This document shows positions 29,666 to 41,566 of a stretch of DNA of 64,000 nt, piece after piece. Below the pieces are notes generated by a model. The model was not told the DNA's origin. It did no database searches and saw only the letters and a list, made by a program, of their open reading frames with translations. How positions within the stretch are numbered: the stretch's first letter is position 1; each line of letters opens with the position of its first letter. The stretch lies in the NCBI GenBank assembly GCA_037178675.1, contig JAYMGJ010000065.1, positions 62,001 through 126,000 of the forward strand, in the 5' to 3' direction. Source of the stretch: Scleroderma bovista. Its lineage: Eukaryota > Basidiomycota > Agaricomycetes > Boletales > Sclerodermataceae. Both the position numbers and the translations under genes were made by a program.

Positions 29666-32600
29666 CTAGCAACCAGGGACAGGGATGTGAGCTATCAGGA
29701 CTCGTAGGTAATTGCGAAACATGGGCATATCATTTTCATGTAAACCAGTGACGTCGAACCCTCTTAGAATAGCTACCATCTGCACTAGAACCCAGAGACC
29801 GCAGTCATGACCATTGCTTTGAATGGATCCAGTCTTTGTATATCAGTGCCAAAGGCACTCAATGAAGGGTGTGAACACTTACAACAACTGGGTGTGCGGT
29901 CCACACATCAAGGTCTCTTGTAGGAGCCTCAACTCTCTCCGAGGCGATACATGACAAGCGGCCAATAAGCCATTCAATGTCCTAATTGCACTTCAGCAAC
30001 CTCCTAACAAAATCCACTATAACTATACCTGGATGTCCTTCTTCCAAGATTGACGTTCAGCAAGACTGTCAAAGAGAAGTAATCACTTAGAAGGAAGATC
30101 AATAGTGCACACCACCCAATGGCTGGTGGACGACGGCCGATGGATTGGGAGAATCCATACATCCTTCTCCCAGTATTGAGTCCAGGAGGTATTTCACCAA
30201 AGGACGTCATCGGTGGCATTGTAACGAATGCACAGCAGGTCATGGGTTGAGAGAATGGCGCAGCGTTGGGCGTTAGCAGAAAGGAAGACAGAATAAAGCA
30301 GCACTCCACAGCCATTGATGCACACACCGTTTAGGGGAGCATCTGCATCAGAAAAGAGGGTGATGTCATCCGATTCGAACATTTGTCAGGGAAATCTGTC
30401 ACAAGGGGGGCGAACGTGCTGGGTCCTGACTGCACATGGATGGAAGGTATCAGAGGTGGAGACGTCGATGGTCGAGTCAACCCAAAGAGGCTAGAGAGCC
30501 ATGGTTAGTAATTTTTAAATGGATGTCACAACCCTCACCGATGGGATCTGCCAGTCCAAGGAAATTCTGATGGGCTCCTTCTCGCCTTCATCTTTGATGT
30601 CATAACCTTCCATCTCGTTACTGGCATTGTCAAGCAGGTGATCCGTCAGCGCGATCTGTCCCGGGTCTTCCAGTTCAACATCCATTATCGTCTCTGGGTC
30701 GTCCACCTCCAAAACATGGCTGTCAGAGGACAATTCACACACGACAGGGCTAAGCCACTGTAGTGCGTGTATGTTGGGAGATCCGGATAGGGATGTGGCG
30801 AGGTCAGATGCAGCGTGGGCCACACCGGCATAGTGAGCGGCGGAAACAAGGGGACTTGGCCATTGTTCCTGTAAAGTACTTATGCTCTCATGCCGTTGCT
30901 TCAGAACGAGGTAATATATGGAATCTAATTAAACGTTCAACGTCACCAGTGAAGAGGGCAAGATAAATGAAGCGACAGGACTTATGTTGTGGCTGCTGCA
31001 AAGCGAACTCAACCACACAAAGCTCGTGCCCAAACCACCGGCACAAATTGTCGGCTTCCATCCCGAGGCGAAGTTGCTCTTCATGGCAATGGTCGAGCTT
31101 AAGGAGTGCTCTGATTCCAGATCTAACATCACAGTCCTTGAGCCATAGTGGGATTTCTCCATGGGAACGCGTGATCCAAACATCTTTAAGAAGGGTCTGG
31201 TCGTTGCGGAGCTCAGCAAGTTTGGTTGGGAGCGGTGTCGGTAATGGTATAGCATACGATGGATTGTACAGTAATCGTTGAATTTATGTATGGCAGACAT
31301 CAGTACTGGCTGTCGTTTGGCAATGGCCTTACGTGTCTGCTGGTGGAGTTTCGTGCCTAGGATGCACTGTCAGGAAGACCAATCTAACTCCAACAAGACT
31401 TACCTAATGCCTTCTGTTTACCACCGACAGCGCGGTCGAGCTTATCCCACTCACAGAAGCTTCCAACAGCCCATTTTCGGATATTGATTTTCAGATCTCG
31501 CACAAGGAGAAGGGTCTGAACAAACTCGAAGTTGACGCCGTCTAACTCTGGAAACCTGTCATGAATGTTCAGTGAGCAATAAAGAACATCCACCTTGTTT
31601 AACAATCTCTCGTGACCACATTCGAGGCTCGCAAGAGCATCACGAGTCCCTTGAGAAACAGGACCTTTTTCAATAATCGCCTGGACACCTTGCAACACTC
31701 TCTCAGAACTATCGAGTTCTGCCTGGAGAGTGAGAACGGTATCAAGTTCTTTCTTCAAGCAGGCAGGTGCATCTGTAGTAGCATTTTAGTGTATAAACAT
31801 GGCAGTGAAATCAGTACATACGTGCTCTGATGGATAGCTGAGCAGAGTGTTGATCAGACCATTGCCTCTGGAGTTCGGAAACATCAAGTTCACACTGGTC
31901 CAGACCTTCCTGTGCAATGGAGCTTTGTTCCTGAATACCTTTTTTGAGCCGACGCCTGAGCCAGTCACTGAGATCAAAAACCATGTCCTTGGCAACAGCG
32001 GCAGCATGACGGTTGATCAACCAAATTCAGCGTTGGCACTGGGAAATAGAGTGTCACAAATATGAATGTGCGATTATACAGAACCTACCGAAGATGCGCG
32101 CTGAATACCAATAAGTTTAATGAAGTGGGACCACAGCCACTCTGTGCCCTCACCGTCTGATAAGCCTAAACCTTCGATGATCCGAGGGTTATAGACAAGC
32201 TGGCATGCCCATTCATGCCCATAAGCATGCATTGCAGTGGTAGCAAAGTGGATGTGAGAGGTGATGTTGGGACTAAGGATGGCATACTAAGAGTGGTTAA
32301 TATGGTCCAACAAAGTGAAGTTGGCTCATACGCACCTTCACCAACGATTGTGCCAGCACGCACCTGATATCATATAGTATTACTACATTAGCCTCAAATG
32401 GGATAAATGAAAAAAGATGTTCAATGAGTGCAATGCTATATTTCTGTTGTTCACCTGGAGTGTCGATGTTGGCGAAGAAAAGTGGGATGTCATGGTGACA
32501 AATGAGTGTAGCAACAAAACTGGGGCAACAGCAACGGGGTAGCGCAAGCGTACCTTTAGTAGCAAGTAGCTGGTTCTTGAAGTTGAGTTGTTTGAAGTAG

Positions 32601-34380
32601 CGAGTAACGAGAGAACAGTTGAACTGTATTGAACTAAGGAACTACAGGGAATCCTACAGGGTATATATACCTGTGGTACATGGTCTGTGCGTAGATAAGT
32701 ATTATTCTAGCCTATTTCACCATATTCCCTTATGTAGTAGGTGCAGTTTCCATAAACGTAGTTATCTGGAAACGTGCCTGTAACATGCATTAGCATGTGT
32801 TATACACGTGCCTAGCATGTGATAGTTCCGGCTATCTTGTGGAGCCGGTCATGTGATCTACCGGTATTCCGGTTGACACTACTCCGAATCACATGTAACT
32901 GTGATCTCTGGAAATCTCCAAGATTAGATTAAGATAAGATATAATCATACTTTCTTGTCGACAATGAGTGCCATAATGCCAGTGTCGTCAAAGCAATCTA
33001 TTGCTGCCTTCTGCTTCTTGCCATCAGCCGCTTCGTACGAGGTTTCACATTGGTCGATTGCTTCATCGGGCATGGCCATGTTGCATTGTTGTGGAGGTCG
33101 CTTGCGTGCAGTATCGATCTGTTGCCCGACATCGTCAACCTGTGGCTTGGGAATAAAATAAACAGGATCATAAAAAGGCGGGCAGTCACCCGCAGAACAT
33201 CGGTGCCGATGGTGAAAGTTGCCGTCCATGGCAACATGAATGTCTCCACCATTATCCAACGGTCGCCCGAAGTCTTGACCACCAAAGCACGCAGGACATT
33301 GTTGTGCTAAAATTGGTGCACAGAAACCTCGGGAAAGATGTAGGCTGTGCTTGGTCGGTGAAGGTGAAGACAATAGTGGAGATAAGGGGTCTGGACGTGC
33401 CTTAGCAGCTTGGGTGACATTCCGACATTCCTGCAGTACATCGTCTATGTTCTTTTCGATCTCGACCTGTAAGATATCATACCACTGGACGGCATGACTG
33501 AGGCTCCGACGAAACGGTTCAAGGATGGTTCCACCCTGTCAGGTCACGGTTAAATACAACTACAATGATAATGGGTTACATACCTCTTTGTTTGTTACAC
33601 GGAATCCTCGTCGAATATAGTGCGTGTGGAGCGCGGAGGCGAGAGCGTTGATTGCATCGCAAGAACGCTCAAAGAGCGCACGGTAAAAGGCCAGAAGATC
33701 AACAGACACTGCCATGCGAGGTTGGAGTGGTGCAGTAGGGAATAGGCCATTGCGGACAAGTAACTGCGGGAGGGTGGCACATCGGCAGTGCCAGACAGTG
33801 ACAGATGAAAATGCTACAGAGTTTTTAGTATCATGACACAGCTTACAAGGCATGATAGGAACTGACAATCAAAATACAGGCAAGTGATGAGAGCGGATTG
33901 CTTCTCGCAATCCCGCAAACAGGCAGAAAGTGAGGGGATGGGTTGGGCAAGCGGCTTGCCAAGTGTCTCGCCAAGATACTCTAAGTAAGGATGAACGATG
34001 GTGGGAATGATGGACTTCCAGTGGCTGAAGAAATGGTCAAGGCAAGCCTTTTGCATGAGGGGAGGATGGTCAGCACGTTCGTGGATGCTGGTCTCTTCCA
34101 CATCAGCAATGTCTATCATTTCAGCCTCTGTAATGGAGCTTTCAAGAGCAGCATCTGGACCTGTTTCGCATGCCGACGGTTGACGAGCCCCCTTGTGATT
34201 AAGGAGGTCATTGAGGTGGGCGAGAAGGCACTGGCGCTTGCTGTTTTGACCTGGAAAAGAAATGAACGTTTGAGTCTTGCATGGATTTTTGACCTTTCGA
34301 GGAGAGGTAAAATGGCGACTGATCCCATTTGTTGTACAAGGGAGGGCAGCCCACATGCCAGGTTTTGGCTTTGGGGTCAT
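29666..34380 (-). CDS. KDZ transposase fused to a Ulp1-type protease domain
   Basis: Start ATG at 34380 (MTPKPKPGMWAALPC). In protein order: a Cys-bearing N-terminal region (VWHCRCATLPQLLVRNGLF at 33800-33740, CxC1-like), CPACFGGQDFGRPLDNGGDI then HVAMDGNFHHRHR (33280-33190), PDEAIDQCETSYEAADG (33080), CHHDIPLFFANIDTPG (32500), YGHEWACQLVYNPRIIEGLG with TDGEG-like DGEGTEWLWSHF (32220-32110), and coiled-coil exons at 32040-31390. The C-terminal Ulp1-like domain has HWVVCTI, FDSLAERQSW and QSNGHDCGLWVL (30110-29810), so the His, Asp, Gln and Cys of a C48 peptidase are all visible. It ends TAG at 29666-29668. KDZ transposases mobilise DNA by cut-and-paste. One TGA (30083) lies in frame between TIDLPSK and LLLFDS, so the copy may be disabled unless an intron removes it. 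I did not find its terminal repeats. Confidence 0.85.
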
Positions 34381-34739
34381 AGCAGAGAAAAGGTAAACAA
34401 GAGAGACAAAGATAAGAGAACGCACCACACGTTATGGACGGGGAACATTATGGCTGTAAAGGGCCGCCAATGACACCGAGGATGCTCTGCAGAGGGAGAG
34501 CAAGACTGAAGGGAGCGCAGCCAGAGGGCACGTAGATCGTCGACAGATGGTGGAGAGCATGGGTAGAGGGTAGGTAGAGGCGTGCTGAAGAAGCGCCAAC
34601 GGGTGAGGCTATCTTTAGAAATAATGTGGGAGTTGCTGGTGCGGATGGTTGGTCTGCGAGACAGGTTCTTCATGGCAAAAGAACCCTATCTAAATGACCT
34701 CTATTGCTACCGAGAACTAGTGCCTGAGGTGGATGACGC
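34381..34739. other. Junction between KDZ element and DIRS-like fragment
   Basis: About 360 bp with no supported gene. It should contain the KDZ end and the truncation point of the DIRS fragment. I could not identify a terminal repeat or target duplication here. Confidence 0.4.
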
Positions 34740-36635
34740 TCAGTATGTGGTTAAAATCTGCTTCGGATAGGATAGGGTGTGCAAGCCGAGGGTCTTCGCT
34801 AGCAGAGTAGGATTTCCAAAGAAGGAGGCGGTCCTTGGCGAGGCAGTGAGGACGGAGGGGGGAGGGGGGAGGGGGAAGGGGAAAGATCTGAGCGGTATGG
34901 TAGGGGATTCGAAGCAGGAGGTGCTGAGGGTAGTGGGGGGGGCGGAGATGAATCGAAGTGATGGTGATGTCCGAGTTTTTGACTGCGTGGGAGAGGTTTC
35001 CATGTTACTAAGGAGATTGAAGCCGGGGCCTGACGAGATGGGAATTATCGGAACAACTGGACTAGGGGGGGGTTCCATGTAAGGTGGCATCTTTGACGAG
35101 ATGGCGGATAGGTTTGGGGATGGGGATGTCAGGTAGGAGGGCGCTGGGATGCCCGAGAATGCCCCGGAAAGGGCCATCCGTGAGGTTGGATTCGCTGGGG
35201 ACGTATTTGGTGCAGATGTAAAACTTTCGGGGGAGCGAGTGAATGAACTGGTGGATACGTTTGAATACCTCATTGGCAGGAGGATTTCTGTGGCAGCTAT
35301 TGAGCCATCCTTTGACGATGCCCGTGTTGTCTCCAAAGGCGATGAACGCTGAGTGGGGAGATTTGATAGTGGCAATGGTATAAATGAGGAATTCAAAGCT
35401 GACGGCCTCAGCTCAGCTGATGTCTCATTTGCCCCCAAGGGATTGCCAGTGCAGGTGAAGGCACCAGGCTCGCCATTTGGTGCCAATGACAATGCCGATT
35501 CTGAATGATGAGCTAGCATTGGAAAAGGCAGAAATGTTGACATAGTTTGGGGGGCTACTGATGGAACAGGTTGCGAGGTTGGATGATAGGACGTGTTGCC
35601 ACCAGTTTAAATTGTTAGCGATTGTTTTTTCGGGGCAGTGGGGGAGGAAAGGCTTGGGCGTGCACACTTTAATCATGCATTTGAGGCCTGTGAGGTAAGC
35701 TCTGCCTCGTGGTATGACTGCACATGTGTGGAGCAGTTTCCCATATAGGCTCTGTACGTCTTGAAGGACGTGCCCACTGCATTGACGCCAGCATGCAATG
35801 GTGTCGAGGTACTTAGTTACTTTGGGGGGGCTCAGTGCTACTGTCATTGCCTGCAGGTTCCACTCAAAGCCAATGTATATGGTTGATGGGCTGAAAGGCT
35901 GGTCCTTGGAGGGTTCCCAGGGTATACCCAAGGGTCTCGAGATAGTGTCAATGTCACACAGGCTATAAGAGAACAGAGAATCATGCAAGGGTCATGGGGA
36001 GTGGCTGGAGAAGTCCTTTAATGGGTGGCTGCAGTTTTCATTGAACTCGTCGGATGATGAGTCAGATCGGTGCCATCCTTGGAACCACCAGCGCCCTCCC
36101 GAGTGTAGGGGTTTAGAGGAGTGCATGAGGATGTCCTGATACCAGGAGCAGTGACTGTTATTGTAATTGTCTAGGTGTTGCGTGTGCACTCGGAAGAAAA
36201 TGTGGTCATCTACCCATTTGTCAACTGGCCCAATGCCATGGGAATGGAAAATTTCGCAGCCTGCATCAGCGATGTGGCCGTAAGCACCGGCAGCAGGAGT
36301 GGATCCGAAGGCTAGGTTAGTGTCAATGCAGCCCATCGATTCTGAGATTTTTACAATGCTGGCCGGCCACTGAGATGGGTGGAGGGGAATGGTGCAATAT
36401 GCTTCTGCTACATCTCGGGTGGCAGCCTCTGAGCCTGGGGGGAGGCGGGCAATGAGGTCATATATTAAGGAGAACTTTCCCCATGTGGTAGGGAAGTCTT
36501 CTGCTGCTATGTTATGGTTGATTGACATGTTGGGAGTTTCTGTGGAGGGGTTAAGTGGGAAAGAGAAATTCTGGACAAGCCGAAATTTCCCAGGGCAGCC
36601 TAGTTTGGGTATTATGGAGAGGGGGGACGACTGGT
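34740..36635 (-). pseudogene. DIRS-like reverse transcriptase and RNase H fragment (fragment 3)
   Basis: Enters at 36635 inside the RT domain (PKLGCPGKFRLVQNFSFP), then ATRDVAEAYCTIPLHPSQW and the catalytic KWVDDHIFF (about 36210). TGA at 35992 interrupts the frame, which resumes with LGIPWEPSKDQPFSPSTIY, VQSLYGKLLH and the RNase H start NISAFSNASSSF (usual D-A-x-S-S is N-A here). Two more TGA codons lie near 35424 and 35412, followed by FGDNTGIVKGW and YVPSESNLTDGP. A Pro/Ser-rich frame at 34740-35543 overlaps the RNase H, as the recombinase frame does in the complete element at 37990-40147. The recombinase itself is missing. The right end is cut by the Copia-2 LTR, and the missing upstream half should lie beyond the window. 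Confidence 0.85.
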
Positions 36636-37209
36636 TGTTGAAGCAATACCTATATATGTAGAGGAACTGCTACTCCAACTCACCTGTTGGGTGGAGTGCA
36701 CAACCTGAGATGGTAGCGGTAGCTGGTCAAGAGCTGTTATATTATATAAGCGATGAACACTGTTTATATACAACAAATAGTGTGACACGTGACTGTGACA
36801 CGTTGAAAAGACAACAAAGTGTTTGGGTGGCTGCTCCCTCAGATGAGGTGCATTCGATCCAGGAGCTTCTGGAGGTCAGGCAAGGCTCCCAAGGACTGGG
36901 GAGACTAGGAGAAATAGGGAGAGTAGTGGTGTTCAGTCACTCCAGGACTGAGCTCAAACATATACACAGGAAAGAGGGAGATTTCTTAGTAAGCTAATAC
37001 AAGCCTACATAAGCTAAGGTAGAGAGTCCAGTGTCAGTACTACTACCAGCAACTCTACACACCTAGAGACAGGACAGTCTCTACAGTGTGACGTGTGACA
37101 TGTAACATCTACTCTAAAGAGGACTATTACTAAGTCTACACTAATATGGGTCACAGTCTTGTGTGCACTTCGTCGACAGTTTATGCCAGGTGCACGTGCG
37201 ACTTCAACA
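36636..37209 (-). repeat. 3' LTR of Copia-2
   Basis: 574 bp from TGTTGAAGC to CTTCAACA, next to the purine tract CAGCGAGGGGGAG (minus strand, 37210-37222). Its first about 168 and last about 120 bases match the 288-bp solo LTR at 5844-6131. The middle of about 286 bp (roughly 36804-37088) is extra. Confidence 0.9.
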
Positions 37210-37255
37210 CTCCCCCTCGCTGTGCTGCACATAGAGCACTTCAACGAATAAGGCG

Positions 37256-37373
37256 CTAGATGCTGCCAGAGGGAAACTGCAAGCCTAGTTGAGCTCTGAA
37301 CTTCACGAATTTCTTGCGTGGTAAGTTCTTGGTGAGCAGATCGGTGGGATTCTCAGCACCATCAATGAAGAAT
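37256..37373 (-). pseudogene. Copia-2 RNase H C-terminal end
   Basis: Encodes FIDGAENPTDLLTKNLP then KFVKFRAQLGLQF and a stop at 37256, the usual end of a Copia polyprotein. It is severed from the rest of RNase H at 37374 by the DIRS/Ngaro element and joins in frame with the coding sequence that ends at 45294 (...GNMELLTF). Confidence 0.9.
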
Positions 37374-37505
37374 CTTTGCGCTTCAGTCTGAGACAAGATA
37401 AGAGAAGCAAAGGCGATAGCAATGAGCAGAGAGCAAGTGGGTGAAGGCGCGCAGCGCCTTACGGTCGCGATCAAAACAAACCTAAAGGAGACGAGCGTGA
37501 GCTGC
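37374..37505 (-). repeat. Split direct repeat B2 (element 3' terminus)
   Basis: 132 bp, CTTTGCGCTTCAGTCTGAG at the left edge. Near-identical to 37782-37913 (offset 408). It forms the left boundary with Copia-2. Confidence 0.9.
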
Positions 37506-37642
37506 GTGGGCGGGCTGGGAAGACCTCGCTGGTGATCTCACTCGAGGCTTGTCTGACCACGACAACCGCGAGACTCCTGTGAGGTGGTTCCGAAGTGTAT
37601 CTGACAGGATATCTGCAGGAAACTCAGGGCGTGATGGGTGGG

Positions 37643-37781
37643 CGAAAGCGTTGAGCTGCTTGATGCGCAGGCTGAGCTGGCTGGTGCAGGTGCGGAAAGA
37701 AAAGACAACTAGTGTCACAGCCACTCGAGCAAAGACACTATTCTATTCCTACTCGTGCCTCTTATGTAATAGAATGTCAAT
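37643..37781 (-). repeat. Split direct repeat A2 plus 11-base junction
   Basis: 37643-37770 repeats 45166-45293 (offset 7523). It is followed by AGAATGTCAAT (37771-37781), which leads straight into B1. The same 11 bases occur in Copia-2 immediately outside A1 (45294-45304). Confidence 0.9.
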
Positions 37782-37913
37782 CTTTGCACTTCAGTCTGAG
37801 ACAAGATAAGAGAAGCAAAGGCGATAGCAATGAGCAGAGAGCAAGTGGGTGAAGGCGCACAGCGCCTTACGGTCGCGATCAAAACAAACCTAAAGGAGAC
37901 GAGCGTGAGCTGC
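37782..37913 (-). repeat. Split direct repeat B1
   Basis: 132-bp copy of B2, lying between the recombinase stop and A2 in element orientation. Confidence 0.9.
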
Positions 37914-37989
37914 ATTACCCAGAAAGGTAGGCCCGACACGACGAGGCCGCGCTCGGATCCCTTAGGTTAGGAGGGGCAACTTTACTCAC

Positions 37990-39531
37990 TCAACGAACCG
38001 GGGGCATAGCAATTCTCGTGAATTCTAGCGCCGTTTCGGGTGGCATGGCTTGCATGTAAGGTGCTAGAATTTGGTTGTGTTTTCGTAGGTATAACCTGAA
38101 AGCATCACTGGCCCATCGGCCTTTGACTTTCATGACGTCGAAGGGGATGCCTCTTAGTAGATACTCCAATGTAGCGCCAATCCTGATTCCATGACCCTGT
38201 ACGTCATCATAGCCTGCCATTTTTGCAGCCTTTTTTAGGTGCAAAACGAAAGTTTGTCGAGTTAAAGGACGGTAGGAGCTGTCTTTCATGTATGCGAAGA
38301 GTGGGCCGTTGATGGGGGGACTGTTGACTTCGAGATGGTTGTTAAAGGCGGTTAGCGGGTCAGTTGGGCCATTTTGTCGTGCCCAGTTGACTTCCTCTCC
38401 ATTCTGGCTGGATTTGGTCCGCGGGAGCAGGAAGACTTTGGTGTGGAATCCATTTCTGTCAGTGTCATCTCGAACTTGAGAGAGAGTGATATGTTCCATA
38501 GGATTGAAAGCATTTAGCCGCCTAAGTGTGAACTCGCCCACTCTCGTGGCAGAATAAAAAATGGTGGTTAGACACGCGAAAAACACTGCGTCGAACGGTT
38601 CATTCAGTGTGAGAGTCTTTCTGATGGCCGCGATTATTTCTGCAGTGACGGGTTGTCGCCGGTCTTGTTTCGTAGTGGGGGGGGCTAGCTTTGCTGCACC
38701 TTTCAACATTGTTGAGATTTGATCTTCGTGTAATGCCCATGGTAAGCCGTTCACTGTATGCCAGGCGCGGACGCCGTATATGTAGCCGTGGATTGTTCTT
38801 CCTGAATATAGGCCCAAAAGAATGGATATGAACATTGAAATTAAATTAGTGCTTGCTGGGGCCCTCTCCTGCTCAGGAATGTTCCGGCTATCACAAAAAA
38901 CATGGTAAACTAAAAGGCCTGCGCCGTACGAAGCTCTGGTTTGTTCTGACCAGCCCTGGATTACGACCAATTTCATGCGGTCTTGCAGGTCGGGAGCTGC
39001 TAGCGTGCCGAGTTTCTGCAATATGTCAGGGTGGGGGACCCATTTGGCTAACCTGTCCTTTGTGGGACAGTGTGGACGGAATTCTGATGAGTGAGGTGTT
39101 AAGTTGGCCGGGTAAGGGGGAATAGAGTGCTGAGGAGGGTTGTTATTAGCACTGCAGAGAGATGGCTGGTTGTTCTGCAAAGCGGAGATGGAGGGAAGGG
39201 GTTGAATTGAGCAGAAATTGATTTTAGATGCAGACTTGGCCGCAGTGCAGGTCGTCAAAGTCGAAGATGAGATGGGCGATATCGTTGGGGATTGGGATGC
39301 GCGGGAGAGCAAGTTCGGTGGGGGGATACTTGCCCTGTGAAGGGCCGTCTGCGGGGTTTCTTTTACTGGGTATATACTTTGTGAAGACCCTACGGGGAGG
39401 GGACACCAGGATTGTGTGGATCCGTCGGAAGGATCTGTTGGTGGGTTTGTTGTTGCTGCGTCCCTTCCGCCAGGCTTCGACGACTCCTTGATTATCGCCA
39501 TAAACCGTGAGCGGTGTGCTGGAGGAGTCAA
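37990..39531 (-). CDS. Tyrosine recombinase of the DIRS/Ngaro-like element
   Basis: An intact frame of 513 codons. The first about 170 residues are Pro/Ser-rich and low in structure. Then comes a SAM-like DNA-binding region (RASYGAGLLVYHVFCDS, GVRAWHTVNGLPW), the catalytic Arg in ATRVGEFT (about residue 330), the HxxR box in GHGIRIGATLEYLLRG (about residue 445), GRWASDAF in the third-His/Trp position, and the Tyr in LYLRKHNQILAPY. All catalytic residues are present, unlike the copy at 14750-15720. It inserts the circular DNA copy by strand exchange, replacing a DDE integrase. Its first 308 bases overlap the end of the RNase H frame in another frame. The ORF opening at 39531 may not be the true start. 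Confidence 0.9.
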   Translation of the reverse strand: MTPPAHRSRFMAIIKESSKPGGRDAATTNPPTDPSDGSTQSWCPLPVGSSQSIYPVKETPQTALHRASIPPPNLLSRASQSPTISPISSSTLTTCTAAKSASKINFCSIQPLPSISALQNNQPSLCSANNNPPQHSIPPYPANLTPHSSEFRPHCPTKDRLAKWVPHPDILQKLGTLAAPDLQDRMKLVVIQGWSEQTRASYGAGLLVYHVFCDSRNIPEQERAPASTNLISMFISILLGLYSGRTIHGYIYGVRAWHTVNGLPWALHEDQISTMLKGAAKLAPPTTKQDRRQPVTAEIIAAIRKTLTLNEPFDAVFFACLTTIFYSATRVGEFTLRRLNAFNPMEHITLSQVRDDTDRNGFHTKVFLLPRTKSSQNGEEVNWARQNGPTDPLTAFNNHLEVNSPPINGPLFAYMKDSSYRPLTRQTFVLHLKKAAKMAGYDDVQGHGIRIGATLEYLLRGIPFDVMKVKGRWASDAFRLYLRKHNQILAPYMQAMPPETALEFTRIAMPPVR

Positions 39532-41566
39532 TGGTTAACAGAATTCGGATTAGCATCTCGAAGGCGATGCTCTCAGCCCACCTGATGTCTCGCTCGTCTC
39601 TTTTCCATTCTTTGTGAAGCCTCCATGCATGCCATCTGTCCCCGATGGTGACTGCCAGTCTGAAGCTGGAGCTGGCATCTGAGAAAGCATTGAGGTCGAG
39701 AGAGTGAGTATGGTGGGGGATGGGAAGTGGGGGGCTGGAGATCAGTGCGTTGCACCACCACTGCAGGTCAGCTGTCAGGCCACGTGGGGGGGTGCGAGGC
39801 ATGAATGGATTGCTTCCGAAGATGCCTAGCATGGCCTGTAGTGATGTTAGGTAAGCGCTACCTTCAGGGATGGTCAGGGATGCATGCGATAAGCATCCAT
39901 GTAGTTTTTGCACGTCTTCCAATGTGTGTTTGGCTGATTTAAACCACTCCTTTATTGCCAATAGGTACTTGTCGCGCTTCCCATGTGTTAGTGCAACAGT
40001 TTTATTCTCTAAATCCCATTCGAAACCCATGAAAATGGGCTTTGAGGAGAAAGGGGTATCCTTGGTGGGTTCCCACGGGATGCCAAGCTGGTCTGAAATG
40101 AAATTGATATGCTCTGTGGCAAAGGTAAACCCTGAGGCGGTTGCCATGTCCTGGATCGGGAACTGGCAGTCTTCAGCAAACTCTTCGTGGGTGCCGTCTG
40201 CTAGACACTGCCCCTTGAACCAGATTCGTCCACCGTCTTGCAGGGGGCCACCATTAGCTCGGATGGCTGTTGCCTGTTGAGAATGGATTCAATTGTACTC
40301 GTGGACTTGATTGTGCGGCAGTCTAATGAAAAGGTGGTCATCAACCCATGCAATGATTGGTCCGATACCTGCTGCGCGCATGATGTCTAGGCTGACATCT
40401 CTTAAGCTTCCATAAGTACCTGCTGATGGTCCATACCCGAAACAGAGGGCAGTGTCAAATGCAAAGGTCGGGGGGTTTTCTCCGATTCGAACTACTAGGG
40501 CTGGCCATTGTGAGGGATGCAGTGGCACAGTGCGGTATGCTTCAGCTACGTCACGGGTTGTGCCTTGGCAGCCTGGGGGAAGGGAGTGAATCAGTGTGCA
40601 TGTGGTGGCAAATGTCCCCCATGTGCAGGGGAAAAGGTCTGAATCAACCTGTGAGTTGATGGAGGGTATGCCACCATGACTAGGTATATTTGGGTATGAG
40701 AGGTTTTGGATTAATCGGAAGCGGCCTGGCTTCCCTGCTTTAGGGATGATAGTTAGGGGGGAAGATTGGAAGAACCCAATGGTTCGTTCCAGTTGGTTAC
40801 GAGTAAAGGGACCTATGTAGCGGTTTTTCTCAAACTCTTTGTACACGATGGTATTAAAAGCTTCTTGATGTAATATAATAGAGGGGTTGTTGGGTGGGGT
40901 AAAGGAGCGTGCAATGACGGGGGCACGTACGCTGAATCCATGCAGCAGCTGGTCAACTATGGGTGTGTATTTATGATTCAGGCCGTATTTAGACAGAAGT
41001 CTTTGCCAGCCCTCAGCCCGGTATGGCGTGACTGCCTTGGTTCGTCTACGCTGAAGCAACTGGTTGGCTGCGGGGGCATCCCTGTGCTCCATGGTTGGGG
41101 TCACCACATCCTGAACATTCATGGAGATGATTCTTGCTGGAACATCCGCGAGGACGCTGGAAGTCCCAGCACAGGGTTTGTCCGCTCTTATTGAGGAGTC
41201 GCCTGTTCTGGTCTCTGGTGCAGCGTGTGGACTCCGATTTGTCCCATAAGAGGGCTTCGTTGCAGACAGGATGGTCAGAGCAATCTTTGTGCCTGCCCAG
41301 GCACTTTGGACATACCAGTGGGGCTTTGGGTCGAAAGTGACAACACCGTTTGCCGTCACTGCTTCGGCTGCGGCGTGTAGAGCCAGAACGTCTGCGTGGG
41401 GATGCTGATCTCCTCCATTGGGGGGAGTACGAACGCCTTCGTCGAGAGCGGGATCTGCAGTAGCGGTTGCGAGGGCCTCGAGCTGGGTGCAGGGGTGGGG
41501 AACGGGAATGGGGTGGTGGCTGATGAGGGGCGCAAGTGTATGCACGGCCCCACTCTGGTTGCACAT
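39224..41566 (-). pseudogene. DIRS/Ngaro reverse transcriptase and RNase H, one in-frame TGA
   Basis: One frame across a TGA at 40289-40291. The N-terminal about 180 residues are linker-like. RT contains KNRYIGPFTRNQLERTIGFF, PKAGKPGRFRLIQNLSYPN, TTRDVAEAYRTVPLHPSQW and the catalytic IIAWVDDHLF. After the stop (expected Arg, EYN-R-IHSQ) the frame continues with FKGQCLADGTHEEFAEDCQF, LGIPWEPTKDTPF and a DIRS-type RNase H: LDLNAFSDASSSFRL, a Glu in WAESIAFEML, YGDNQGVVEAW and YIPSKRNPADGPS. The stop at 39224 overlaps the recombinase start. The protein copies element RNA to DNA. This copy is inactive unless the stop is suppressed. Confidence 0.9.
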
